Shown: positions 17,603 to 25,972, counted from the stretch's first letter. The stretch is DNA of 35,519 nt from Candidatus Babelota bacterium (GCA_026389025.1 JAPLIQ010000014.1:1-35519); one strand, 5' to 3'. The notes: generated from the sequence alone by a model not told the origin. Made by a program: numbers and translations.

Positions 17603-18727
17603 CTACATCGGAACTTGGGCTTTTTTCATACTTTTACAAGAAGACTGATAAGATCCGTCGTACTTTTGAGTCATTTTCTGAATCATGATATAGAAAAATT
17701 CACGATCCATAGCCTTGATCACTGCTTGCTCATGTGCTTCAAACAAACAAACCGGATACCCTTTTCCTTTTTGAGCCTGGTCTAATGCTACGCTGCACAT
17801 AAAATCTACCAGATTTTGGTCACAGGCTATCCATTGTGGAAATTCAAGTCGCACAATTTCAAATCCAACATGCATGTAACAAAAATATGGTTTTAAATGT
17901 TTTGGGTATGCATAGACTACCGGCGATTTACTTTGAAAAACAGTAGACCGTTGTCCTGGTTTTAAAAAATAGGAAGCAACATCCATATCGGTCAAACCAT
18001 CTAAGACGCTTAAACCCTGTACGTTGTTTTCGTCATACTGCGATAAAACTATTTTTAAAACATTCACTAACTCTTTTGCTCGAGGAAAACTAATGTACCC
18101 AGCATGAACAATCTTTTTTTCCGATAACTCATGAAGCTGTTGAAAGTAGCTTTGCAAGAAGTTTTGTTTTTCATCACTGCCTTGCACGTCTACATTTGAA
18201 AAAATAAGTGTTCCGTCAAATAAACAAATAAAAGGAGTCTCGTGCCCATCGTTTAGAAATTTTGTTGATTTTTCAACAGCAGCCTTTAGTTCAAATTCTT
18301 CACGTTGCGAGTTAACAACTTCAGCGGTTTGCGATCCAGAATCACTATCTGAGCTCACGATAACGAGTGGCTGTGAAGACATCTCAACTGAGCTTTTTAC
18401 GCTTCCATAACGTAGCAGAACTGACCCAACATTAATTAAATAACAAGCTGGTCCTTGATGTTTATCGTAATAAATTTGTGACCCATCAACTGCTAAAACT
18501 GCGTATGGCAGTGACACAGATTCAATATTTTTATAAAATCCAATAAGTCCATTCCAACTAGGAACTAGCATTGACCATTTTCTTGATTGTAATTTTTTAC
18601 AGAGCTCTTGATCGTCTTTGATCGAATCCCACACTTGGCGTGCAATATCTTTTTGCCTCGCAAATTTTACACACAAATCTTTACTGACTTTATCAAGTTG
18701 GGCAACTAGTTCTTGATGATTAAGCAT
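17603..18727 (-). CDS. NurA-domain nuclease
   Basis: The 374-residue product matches the NurA family, an Mn-dependent 5'-3' nuclease that works with the HerA helicase in archaeal double-strand break end resection and occurs patchily in bacteria. The diagnostic VDGSQ (Asp81) is followed by FDGTL (Asp171), HAGYISFPRAKELV, RLEFP, and a C-terminal segment YPVCLFEAHEQAVIKAMDRE with His and Asp at expected catalytic positions. Length is within family range. No herA lies in the window. The gene has AAAGG upstream and seems to be transcribed alone. Confidence 0.82.
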   Translation of the reverse strand: MLNHQELVAQLDKVSKDLCVKFARQKDIARQVWDSIKDDQELCKKLQSRKWSMLVPSWNGLIGFYKNIESVSLPYAVLAVDGSQIYYDKHQGPACYLINVGSVLLRYGSVKSSVEMSSQPLVIVSSDSDSGSQTAEVVNSQREEFELKAAVEKSTKFLNDGHETPFICLFDGTLIFSNVDVQGSDEKQNFLQSYFQQLHELSEKKIVHAGYISFPRAKELVNVLKIVLSQYDENNVQGLSVLDGLTDMDVASYFLKPGQRSTVFQSKSPVVYAYPKHLKPYFCYMHVGFEIVRLEFPQWIACDQNLVDFMCSVALDQAQKGKGYPVCLFEAHEQAVIKAMDREFFYIMIQKMTQKYDGSYQSSCKSMKKAQVPM

Positions 18728-18878
18728 GACAAAAAAACCTTTAAAAAAGCTACTTTACGCTGATATACATAGTACGTTTTTTTTGACAGTTTGAAAATGT
18801 AAGCTTAAGGTTATCATTGCAACAATTAAGCTGTATGCTTCTTTTAAGAAAAAATATTAAATATAAAAATGGAAATAT

Positions 18879-19667
18879 ATGAAAAAAACAATCTCTACTA
18901 TTTTTCTTTCGCTTATTTTATCCTCGCAACATCTTAAATCTGAAGCCGTTTCAGCAATTTTTTTTGACATCCAAACAATTTTTCAAATCGATTCAATGCG
19001 CGCATCAAATTATATTGGGAAATTTGATTCTCTTAGATATCTTGCAGAAGTTGGCAATATTCCACGTCAAGAAGATTTATTTAGGCAACTTAAACCTGTC
19101 AAAGCTTTATCAACTCAAATCACTTATAATCAAAACCTAGAAATGCCTTTGATTTTTTCAGATTGGCTTTCTGCAAAGCAAGCACCTTCCAAGGTTGCTG
19201 ATAGCATTCAAAAATATTTTAAGCATAAAAACATTTCTGACATTGAAAAAAAAGTTTTTCTTGCAATCGTCAATATGATGGTTACATCAACCAGCCTAGC
19301 TGATATACAGTACTCTTCATCTAAAATAGAAACTCTCATAGAAAAGTTAAAAAGAAATGGATATAAAATATATCTCGTTGGAAACTCGGCAAACATTTCA
19401 TCATTAAGATCTAAATTCAAAAATATATTTAAACTATTTACCAATGTGTATGTTTCTGGAGAACTACACCTCTTAAAACCGTACAAAGAATTTTATCAAG
19501 CAGTTTTAGAAAGATCAGAAATCAAGCCTCAGCAAGCATTATGGATAGAAACTGAGCAGAAATTTAGCTCAAAAGTCCAACAATTTGGCTACAATGCAAT
19601 TTTATACAGTCATAGCTATCATGAAGATATCATTAGAAATTTACAAAAATTTGGCGTAAGAGCTTAG
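18879..19667 (+). CDS. Exported degenerate HAD-like protein (paralogue of 12394-13266)
   Basis: The 262-residue product has a signal peptide (about residues 1-22) and aligns along its length with the HAD protein at 12394-13266. Examples are EKLKRNGYKIYLVGNS against KKLKKNGYKLYVLSNW, and MPLIFSDWLSAK against LPQIMVDWMTGR. Motif I is FFDIQTIF: the Asp nucleophile (Asp30) is kept, but the Gly at +2 is Gln. The motif II serine is preceded by Asn (GNS). Lys200 is retained. Motif IV is WIETEQ instead of IDDE, so the metal-binding aspartates are lost. It is probably a non-catalytic relative or a decaying copy. The reading frame is intact, which argues for some retained role. Confidence 0.72.
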   Translation: MKKTISTIFLSLILSSQHLKSEAVSAIFFDIQTIFQIDSMRASNYIGKFDSLRYLAEVGNIPRQEDLFRQLKPVKALSTQITYNQNLEMPLIFSDWLSAKQAPSKVADSIQKYFKHKNISDIEKKVFLAIVNMMVTSTSLADIQYSSSKIETLIEKLKRNGYKIYLVGNSANISSLRSKFKNIFKLFTNVYVSGELHLLKPYKEFYQAVLERSEIKPQQALWIETEQKFSSKVQQFGYNAILYSHSYHEDIIRNLQKFGVRA

Positions 19668-19676
19668 TTGACTAGC

Positions 19677-20894
19677 TTAACCAATTATTTTTCTTAAACA
19701 TTGCAGTAAAAACTCAACTTCTTCTTTTGTGTTGTACATAGAAAAGCTCACACGAACCGAAGCGTTGATGCCACAAGCTTGGTGAAACAGTTGCACGCAA
19801 TGATGCCCTGCTCGAACGGCAATGCCAAACTGATCAAGGTACGCAGCAATATCATGTGCGTGGTGTATCTTGGAGTAAAAAGTAACTAAATGTCCATGCT
19901 CATTACCCACACTACTCACAATGACAATATCATCCATATGCCTTAAACCATCAATCAACATTTTTGTCAGCATAGTTTCATGCTCAGCAAGCTCTGCAAA
20001 ATCAATATTGTTTTCGACAAAATCAACAGCCGCACCAAGCCCAATAACTTGTGCAATGTTTGGAGTTCCTGCTTCAAAGTTATAAGGAAACTGTTTAAAT
20101 GTTGAATTTTTTTCTTCAACTGAAAAAACCATACCACCACCAAATGTGCTTACGGTCATTTCAGGTATCATCGATTCTTTTACAAATAAAACACCAACGC
20201 CTGTTGGTCCGAATAATTTATGGCCTGAAAAGGCTAAAAAATCACAGCCAATTTTGGCGATGTCTAAGCGCTGATGAGCCACAGACTGACTTGCATCAAT
20301 CAAAACTTTTGCACCTACTGCGTGAGCCAGTTTGGTGATAGCTGCAACATCATTGCTGCTACCAAAAAGATTAGAGCTGTGGACAATGGCAACCAACTTT
20401 GTTTTTTTTGATAGATGTTTTTTAAACACTTCTACATCAACGACACCTTGCGAGTCGACTGGCATAATGGTGAGCACTAAAGATTTACGTAAGGCTAACT
20501 GCTGCCACGGTAAAAAATTTGAATGATGCTCTACAGCAGAGACTAAAATTTCATCACCCTGTTGCAAGTTATTCTCAGCCCATGAACTTGCAACCAGATT
20601 TATACCTTCTGTCGCGCCTGATGTAAAAATTATTTCTTTGCTGCTTGCGCCAATAAATTGAGCAATTTTATCTCGAGAGGCTTCATATGCTGTCGTTGCT
20701 TTTTCTGCAAAGGTGTAAACGCCTCGACCTACGTTTGCTTTATACGTTGTGTAGTATGAAACAATTCTGTCGACTACGCATTGTGGCATTTGAGCTGTTG
20801 AGGCAGAGTCAAAATAAATAAACGGATACCCGTTAACTTTTTGCTTAAAAATAGGAAATTGTGCTCGCAGTGATTTTAAATCATTTTTTGGCAT
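19677..20894 (-). CDS. sufS: Cysteine desulfurase SufS
   Basis: SufS is a PLP enzyme that takes sulfur from cysteine for Fe-S assembly. The 405-residue protein starts FDSASTAQMP and shows TSGATEGINLVA, VEHHSNFLPWQ, the PLP lysine in FSGHKLFGPTGVGVL, and the catalytic cysteine in RAGHHCVQLFH. These are group II (SufS) features. It overlaps sufD by 19 bases and is the last gene of the suf operon. No sufE or sufU is seen nearby, so the sulfur relay partner is unknown. Confidence 0.95.
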   Translation of the reverse strand: MPKNDLKSLRAQFPIFKQKVNGYPFIYFDSASTAQMPQCVVDRIVSYYTTYKANVGRGVYTFAEKATTAYEASRDKIAQFIGASSKEIIFTSGATEGINLVASSWAENNLQQGDEILVSAVEHHSNFLPWQQLALRKSLVLTIMPVDSQGVVDVEVFKKHLSKKTKLVAIVHSSNLFGSSNDVAAITKLAHAVGAKVLIDASQSVAHQRLDIAKIGCDFLAFSGHKLFGPTGVGVLFVKESMIPEMTVSTFGGGMVFSVEEKNSTFKQFPYNFEAGTPNIAQVIGLGAAVDFVENNIDFAELAEHETMLTKMLIDGLRHMDDIVIVSSVGNEHGHLVTFYSKIHHAHDIAAYLDQFGIAVRAGHHCVQLFHQACGINASVRVSFSMYNTKEEVEFLLQCLRKIIG

Positions 20895-21619
20895 AGTTTC
20901 TCCATTACTTTTTCATCTTCAAAATTTACTACGATCTCTTTAAAAAACGACTCTATTAAAAGCTCATAAGCTTTTGGCTTAGAAAGCCCACGGCTTTGCA
21001 AGTACCAGAGCTGCTCGTCATCAAATTTTCCAATCGCACTTCCATGAGAGCATTGCACATCATGTTGTAAAACTTCAATAGATGGTATGGAAATAACTTT
21101 TGCTTGCTTGCTCAGTAAAATATTTTTATTTTCTTGGGATGCTTCAGTTTTTTTTGCCTGCTCGCCGATAAAAATTAAACCTTCGTATAAAGCCTGAGCT
21201 CTACCTTTAAGCATACCTTTTAGCGCCAATTCACTTTTGGTACGTGGTCCAGTGTGATATTGGAACGTTTTTATGGAAATATTTTGATCACCATCTAAAG
21301 CGTATATCCCTTTGATTGATGCTTGCGCACCATCACCCTGCAGGTACACATAAATCACAACTGAAAGTTTGCAAGACTCGATCAACGATATCAAAAAATC
21401 AAGTTGAGCATTTTTTTCAAGCACAAAATGATACTCAATGGTCGATTGCTCCTCAGAGAAATATTCGTCTTGCACATGAAACGTGCACTGTGAACCCTGC
21501 TCAAGCACAACATCTATTTTTTGAGATGCGCCAGAAATAGCGTGCCTTGCATGCAAAACATCATTTTGAGCTACATTGATTTTTTGCACTGGATCGTAAA
21601 AATTCAATTGATGTGACAT
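20876..21619 (-). CDS. sufD: Fe-S assembly protein SufD, short form
   Basis: SufD pairs with SufB in the SufBC2D scaffold. The 247-residue product keeps the beta-helix core and the C-terminal SufC-binding region. The family segment HDVQCSHGSAIGKFDDEQLW, with the conserved His, and the LQSRGLSKPKAYELLIESFF helix are clear. It is far shorter than typical SufD (about 400-430 residues) because the N-terminal helical part and part of the core are absent. Its start follows the helical-partner stop by eight bases and its end overlaps sufS. Confidence 0.85.
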   Translation of the reverse strand: MSHQLNFYDPVQKINVAQNDVLHARHAISGASQKIDVVLEQGSQCTFHVQDEYFSEEQSTIEYHFVLEKNAQLDFLISLIESCKLSVVIYVYLQGDGAQASIKGIYALDGDQNISIKTFQYHTGPRTKSELALKGMLKGRAQALYEGLIFIGEQAKKTEASQENKNILLSKQAKVISIPSIEVLQHDVQCSHGSAIGKFDDEQLWYLQSRGLSKPKAYELLIESFFKEIVVNFEDEKVMEKLCQKMI

Positions 21620-21627
21620 AAAAATAT

Positions 21628-21969
21628 CTATTTGCCCTGTTGCAGCGCTGCTGCATAATTAAATCGATAAAAATAATTTTCCCACAAGCTGTCGCTTGAG
21701 CCATACTCATTGGCACCGGTAAAATAATCAACCAAGGCTTCACGTATCGTTACAAGCTCTTTTAACGTTCCTGTATTTTTATATTTTGGGTCAGCTATGG
21801 TTAAATCCAGTAATTCCAAAGCCCTTGCAAGAGCTTGCTGACTTAATTCAAGGTCTTCTTTTTTCTTCCATGAAATCGTTAAAGAAACATCACAACCAAC
21901 GTTAGCGAGTTGTTCCATTAAAGTCATTTCAAACCATCGGCCCGCGGCCATTTGTTTATGCACGCTCAT
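21628..21969 (-). CDS. Conserved small helical protein of unknown function
   Basis: The 113-residue product is predicted all-helical, with AAGRWFEMTLMEQLANVG near the N-terminus, SQQALARALELLDLTIADPK in the middle and IREALVDYFTGANEY near the end. I recall similar short uncharacterised proteins in other bacteria but cannot name a function. It overlaps the DUF5674 gene by 14 bases and lies between sufB and sufD. The tight overlap suggests the two products are made together and may bind each other. Confidence 0.72.
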   Translation of the reverse strand: MSVHKQMAAGRWFEMTLMEQLANVGCDVSLTISWKKKEDLELSQQALARALELLDLTIADPKYKNTGTLKELVTIREALVDYFTGANEYGSSDSLWENYFYRFNYAAALQQGK

Positions 21970-22315
21970 TGTAGATCACCAATGTGTTTACTAACTCAGC
22001 AATCTGTTTTTGTATGCCGACATTTTCAACTTTGCGACTTTTATTTCCAGATGATGGACGTACGTTGATCATCGAATCAAATTCAATCCAATGTTCACGT
22101 TTTGCCTTAGAAGGATATAAATTAATACCCCACAAATCTTCTTGCTGTGATTCTAGCTCCATGATGCAATAAAATTCTTCATCGCCATGCATTTCACCAT
22201 CGATAACCATGATTCTTTTTTCTAAATCAACCACAGCTTTTATCATGCCGCCAAACATTTTTGACGCCATTTCTTTTAATTCATCAACCGTAATCGTTTG
22301 ATCTACAACCAACAT
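21956..22315 (-). CDS. DUF5674-family protein
   Basis: The 119-residue product fits the DUF5674 pattern. An N-terminal ITVDELKEMASKMFGGMIKA is followed by VVDLEKRIMVIDGEMHGDEE, then EDLWGINLYP, WIEFDSMINVRPSSGNKSR and a C-terminal helix (QIAELVNTLV). The function of the family is unknown. It lies 55 bases after sufB, inside the suf operon, and overlaps the next gene by 14 bases. A toxin-antitoxin-like pair is possible, but nothing in the sequence shows it. Confidence 0.78.
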   Translation of the reverse strand: MLVVDQTITVDELKEMASKMFGGMIKAVVDLEKRIMVIDGEMHGDEEFYCIMELESQQEDLWGINLYPSKAKREHWIEFDSMINVRPSSGNKSRKVENVGIQKQIAELVNTLVIYNERA

Positions 22316-22370
22316 ATTTGTCCTTTTAATTTAAATTAAATTTTTTATTCATGCTTACTATCCGCAAAAC

Positions 22371-23696
22371 TTATCCTATGGAACCTTCCATCTCAAGCTC
22401 AATGAGTCGATTGATTTCAACAGCATATTCCATCGGAAGCATGCTGACAAAACAATCAATAAACCCATTAACAATCATTGCTTGCGCTTGTTGCGCAGAC
22501 AAACCTTTGCTCATCAAATAAAATAATTGTTCATCACTAATTCTACTCACCGATGCTTCATGACCGATATCAACATTGTCTGATGCAATATCGACCACCG
22601 GATAGGTATCGCTACGAGAAGTTTCATCAAATAAAAGTGCATCACATTGAACACGAGACACAATCCCGCAAAGATTTTTTCCAACTTTTAAAAGTCCGCG
22701 ATAGCTTGAACGTCCACCATCTTTGCTAATCGATTTTGCAACAATGTTTGAGGTAGTATCACTCGCCAAATGAATGATTTTTCCACCAGAATCCTGATGC
22801 TGCCCTTTGCCAGCAACAGCTATGGAAACAATTTGCCCTTTGCTTTTTTCACCCTTAAGCACAATGCATGGATATTTCATAGTTACTTTGCTACCAAAGT
22901 TCCCATCGATCCATTCAACCGTTGAACGCTCATGCGCGTGGGCACGCTTGGTCACTAAGTTGTAAACATTATTTGACCAATTTTGAATGGTCGTATACCT
23001 CACATGAGCATCATTTAAAGCTACAATTTCAACGACAGCGCTATGAAGAGAGCTCGAACGGTAAACTGGCGCGCTGCAACCTTCAACGTAGTGCACAAAG
23101 CTTCCTGGTTCAGCAATGATGAGCGTTCGCTCAAACTGCCCCATGCTTTGCGAATTAATTCTAAAGTAGGCCTGCATTGGCTGATCAACATACACCCCTG
23201 AAGGAATATAGACAAAACTACCACCACTCCACACAGCAGAATTTAATGCTGCAAATTTATTATCGTGCGGAGGAATAATCGTTGAAAAATATTTTTTAAA
23301 AATCTCAGGATGTTCTTTGAGTGCTGATTCAGTATCTAGAAAAACAACACCCTTTTTTTCCCAACGCTGCTTTAAACGTTTGTAAATAACTTCTGATTCA
23401 AATTGAGCACTCACCCCTGCAAGCATTGATCGTTCTGCTTGAGGAACGCCTAATTTTTCAAATGTGTTTTTAATATCGTCGGGAACACGATCCCAGTCAC
23501 GTTCTTTTTCCATGATCGGTTTTACATAAAAAAAGATGTCATCAGTTGACAGACCTGAAAGATCAGCGCCCCAGTTTGGCATAGGCTTTTGCTCAAAAAT
23601 TTCTAAAGATTTTAATCGAAAATCAGTCATCCATCCTGGTTCATTTTTTTGCTCAGAAATCTGTATGACTATTTTTTTATTCAGACCTTTTTGCAT
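22371..23696 (-). CDS. sufB: Fe-S assembly scaffold protein SufB
   Basis: SufB is the main scaffold on which SUF builds clusters. The start at 23696 (441 residues) has GAGAGGG about ten bases upstream. A start at 23705 is too close to it, and an earlier frame start at 23756 lies inside sufC. Family motifs are clear: [46 protein letters not shown]-type signature ([20 protein letters not shown]), [20 protein letters not shown] with the cluster-building Cys, and [20 protein letters not shown]. It overlaps the end of sufC by 20 bases. Confidence 0.95.
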   Translation of the reverse strand: MQKGLNKKIVIQISEQKNEPGWMTDFRLKSLEIFEQKPMPNWGADLSGLSTDDIFFYVKPIMEKERDWDRVPDDIKNTFEKLGVPQAERSMLAGVSAQFESEVIYKRLKQRWEKKGVVFLDTESALKEHPEIFKKYFSTIIPPHDNKFAALNSAVWSGGSFVYIPSGVYVDQPMQAYFRINSQSMGQFERTLIIAEPGSFVHYVEGCSAPVYRSSSLHSAVVEIVALNDAHVRYTTIQNWSNNVYNLVTKRAHAHERSTVEWIDGNFGSKVTMKYPCIVLKGEKSKGQIVSIAVAGKGQHQDSGGKIIHLASDTTSNIVAKSISKDGGRSSYRGLLKVGKNLCGIVSRVQCDALLFDETSRSDTYPVVDIASDNVDIGHEASVSRISDEQLFYLMSKGLSAQQAQAMIVNGFIDCFVSMLPMEYAVEINRLIELEMEGSIG

Positions 23697-24404
23697 ACGA
23701 TCCATACCCTCTCGCTTCAATATCATCCAGGAACTCGCTACCGCCTGTACGAACAATAGATCCGTCGATTAAAACATGGACCACGTCAGGTTTTATAAAT
23801 TCTAAAATTCTTCGATAATGAGTCACGATAAGAAAAGATGCTTGTGGGTTATTGTGCTTGTACCATAAAAGTCCGTTGGCAATCATTTTTAAACCATCCA
23901 CATCCACACCTGAATCGATTTCATCAAGGATGGCAAGCTTAGGCTGCAAAAGCAGCATTTGAAGCAGTTCAAAACGTTTTTTTTCACCACCAGAAAATCC
24001 AACGTTAACAAATCGTGTCAAAATTGTTTCAGGCAAACCAACTACCGCAAGCAGTGGCTTTAAGCGATCTAAAAACTCAGGCATTGTCTCAGTTTTAACT
24101 ATTTCAGTTTTTTTAAGGGCAATTGCAGAAATTTCTTTTAAAAAACTAAGAACAGCAAGACCGCTGATTTCTACCGGATGCTGCAAAGCAAGATACAGAC
24201 CTTTTTGCGCCTTGATGTGAGTTGGACTTCTCCTTGGGCAACATCATACGTTGGATGGCCCATTAAGCTTGAAGCTAGAGAACTTTTTCCAGAACCATTA
24301 GGACCGACAAGCACATGTACCGTGCCGGGCTGAATTTGCAGATTACATTGATTTAAAATTTGAGAGCCATTGATGGCTACAGAAAAATTTTTGATTGATA
24401 ACAT
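23677..24404 (-). pseudogene. sufC: SufC ATPase gene, broken by an out-of-frame deletion
   Basis: SufC is the ABC ATPase of the SufBC2D complex. The N-terminal part (24404 down to about 24220) has MLSIKNFSV and Walker A GPNGSGKSSL, up to GEVQL. The C-terminal part (to 23677) is in another frame: KAQKGLYLALQHPVEISG, holding the Q-loop Gln, then signature VNVGFSGGEKKR, Walker B LAILDEIDSG and H-loop IVTHYRRIL. At 24215-24224 the frame shifts. Compared with E. coli SufC, roughly a dozen residues expected between GEVQL and KAQKG are missing. All motifs are otherwise intact. It is therefore either a very recent knockout or a local assembly error. No initiator with a ribosome site was seen for the second part. 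Confidence 0.85.
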
Positions 24405-24440
24405 TTTTTGCTTTTACAAAAGGTTTAAAACACTATTTTT

Positions 24441-24469
24441 AGTGTACCCTGATCATCAAAAAACATCAA
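24441..24469 (-). promoter_or_regulatory. Candidate promoter of the suf operon
   Basis: On the minus strand TTGATG (24464-24469) and TACACT (24441-24446) are 17 bases apart. A 6-bp inverted repeat (ACACTA / TAGTGT, 24430-24445) overlaps the -10 and the start of the transcript. It may be an operator or only a leader hairpin. Confidence 0.5.
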
Positions 24470-24488
24470 CTTACAGCACCTAAACAAA

Positions 24489-24520
24489 AAAAAGAGTGGC
24501 TCTTAAAAACCACTCTTTTT
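24489..24520 (-). terminator. Terminator of the MshEN-protein operon
   Basis: Arms AAAAAGAGTGG / CCACTCTTTTT pair perfectly around a ten-base loop. The hairpin lies 18 bases after the stop of the MshEN-domain gene on the minus strand. Confidence 0.85.
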
Positions 24521-24537
24521 AAATCAAACTTACAAGA

Positions 24538-25068
24538 TTAAGGCAAATCGATAATATCTGAGTCTTCTTGACCAGTTTCATCAATATCTTCTGTTTGCTC
24601 GTGCGTCTCATATGTTACAATATCTTCATCATAATATTCTTCGATAGCATCAACAATATCGCGCTGGATTCCAGCATACACGTTCACCGTATAGGCAACG
24701 TAGTTACCAAACTCTTCAAGGCCTTGCTCGTCTTCAGGGTTGCTCATCACAACGGTAATCATATCTTCATCAACATCTAAAGGGATAATTCCTTTGTTGA
24801 GTAAGAAATCTTTTGGAAAAAGTAGCAACAATTGATGGTTGAAAAAATGACCCCGCACATCAAAAGGTGGTAGTCCAAAAACTCCCTGCAGAGCTTTGAG
24901 CATAGTTTCACGATCAATGATTCCTTCATCGATTAAAATGTCATCAATTCTTGCCGTAGCGCGACCTTTAAATTCGTTAACAAGAGAGGCAGCTTCAGCT
25001 TCTCCCATTGCACCCTGCTTAACTAATTGATCTGCTAAGCGAGAAACAAACATTTGTTTTTTTTCCAT
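24538..25068 (-). CDS. Stand-alone MshEN (GspE/PilB N-terminal) domain protein
   Basis: The 176-residue product matches the N-terminal domain of type II secretion and type IV pilus ATPases. It shows RIDDILIDEGIIDRETMLKA, then GLPPFDVRGHFF, LLLLFPKDFLLNKGIIPLDV, MITVVMSNPEDE and a C-terminal helix (DIVDAIEEYYDE). MshEN domains bind c-di-GMP in some proteins. There is no ATPase domain here and the tail is acidic and probably disordered. It could be a regulator of a pilus or secretion ATPase encoded elsewhere. It lies nine bases after the small membrane-protein gene, in one operon. Confidence 0.78.
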   Translation of the reverse strand: MEKKQMFVSRLADQLVKQGAMGEAEAASLVNEFKGRATARIDDILIDEGIIDRETMLKALQGVFGLPPFDVRGHFFNHQLLLLFPKDFLLNKGIIPLDVDEDMITVVMSNPEDEQGLEEFGNYVAYTVNVYAGIQRDIVDAIEEYYDEDIVTYETHEQTEDIDETGQEDSDIIDLP

Positions 25069-25077
25069 AATTTTATA

Positions 25078-25446
25078 TTAACCTAATTTAAAACCTAATA
25101 ACATTCCCAGTAAAATAACTACCAGCTCAACTCCATACTCTTTCATTTTTATCATGATTGAATCAAAATCTTGAATGTTATACAGCACTAAAAATGCTTT
25201 AATTTTTTCTTGATGTATCGTAATAAATTGAAAATAATCAAGAGTTAAAAGAACCAAAATCGATGCTACCGTAATCGTTACGATCCATTTGCCGTAGCGC
25301 TTTACAACAACTCCAAGCAAAAATCCTGCCCCAAAACATGAAACATAGGTAATAATGTCACGAGATGAAATATTAATTCTCGTCCAAAAATCCTCAAAGT
25401 AACCTTTTACTATTTGATAAAAACCTTCAGGCTTTGCTACTTCCAC
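25078..25446 (-). CDS. Small membrane protein, possibly FUN14-like
   Basis: The 122-residue product has hydrophobic segments at about 30-48 (YVSCFGAGFLLGVVVKRYG), 52-74 (WIVTITVASILVLLTLDYF) and 105-122 (VELVVILLGMLLGFKLG). The GAGFLLGVVVKRYGK pattern, followed by a second helix and a hydrophilic loop starting with FITIHQEKI, resembles FUN14-domain proteins. I give this only as a possibility. It is the first gene of a two-gene minus-strand unit with the MshEN protein. Confidence 0.6.
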   Translation of the reverse strand: MEVAKPEGFYQIVKGYFEDFWTRINISSRDIITYVSCFGAGFLLGVVVKRYGKWIVTITVASILVLLTLDYFQFITIHQEKIKAFLVLYNIQDFDSIMIKMKEYGVELVVILLGMLLGFKLG

Positions 25447-25543
25447 TTTTTTATTCCTTTCTTTGGACGCTTAAAAAAAATATTTCTGTTTTAGATTGTT
25501 AGTATAAAAAAATTTATCACAACAATCCAAGAAAAATTACACA

Positions 25544-25584
25544 ACAAAAAAAGATAGGCTCTAATTTCTTAGAGCCTATCTTTT
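25544..25584 (-). terminator. Terminator of the HU gene
   Basis: An 11-bp perfect stem (GATAGGCTCTA / TAGAGCCTATC) with a six-base loop is bordered by A-runs and T-runs. It lies nine bases after the HU stop codon. Confidence 0.88.
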
Positions 25585-25592
25585 AAGTTAGT

Positions 25593-25865
25593 TTATCCAA
25601 CTAAGCTTTTTAAAGCTTTGCCTGGTCTAAATTTCGGAACATTTTTTGCAGGAATTTGCATTTTTTTGCCAGTTGCTGGGTTTACACCAACGCGGCTTTT
25701 ACGTTTCATAGTTACAAACGTACCAAAGCCAGTTAGTGAAACTGTTTTGCTTTGTTTTAATGCTGTGCCAACAGAAACAACAAATGCTTCAAGTGCGCTT
25801 TTGCAAGCAGCTCTAGGAAGTTTGCTTACTTTTGCCATGCTTTCAATCAATTCTGCTTTATTCAT
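25593..25865 (-). CDS. DNA-binding protein HU
   Basis: This 90-residue nucleoid protein bends DNA as a dimer. The HU pattern is complete: MNKAELIESMAKVS helices, then VSLTGFGTFVTMKRKSR, and GVNPATGKKMQIPAKNVPKFRPGKALK with the DNA-intercalating Pro in the beta-arm. It is a single-gene unit with its own promoter and terminator. The alpha or beta type is not distinguishable, so the symbol is left blank. Confidence 0.96.
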   Translation of the reverse strand: MNKAELIESMAKVSKLPRAACKSALEAFVVSVGTALKQSKTVSLTGFGTFVTMKRKSRVGVNPATGKKMQIPAKNVPKFRPGKALKSLVG

Positions 25866-25918
25866 TACAATATCCTTAATTTTTTATCCAGCTAAGGGAA
25901 AAAACTCGTACAAGGGCT

Positions 25919-25946
25919 AATCTAATATTACCAAATGATTTGTCAA
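25919..25946 (-). promoter_or_regulatory. Candidate promoter of the HU gene
   Basis: On the minus strand a perfect -35 TTGACA (25941-25946) is followed after 16 bases by TAGATT (25919-25924). The expected leader is about 45 bases. Confidence 0.55.
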
Positions 25947-25972
25947 GATTTCTTTAAGGCGGATAAAAAGTT

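Noticed and set aside
18783-18817. Promoter for the HAD-like gene using TTGACA at 18783
   Set aside because: The nearest -10-like element is 22 or more bases away, and an alternative pairing has only a 15-base spacer.
23677-24186. C-terminal SufC part as an independent gene
   Set aside because: Its first codon lies inside a conserved strand (ALQHPVEI) and no ribosome site precedes it, so it is better read as the second half of a broken sufC.
24200-24230. Programmed ribosomal frameshift in sufC
   Set aside because: No slippery run or stimulator was seen at the junction, and about a dozen family residues are missing, which a frameshift would not explain.
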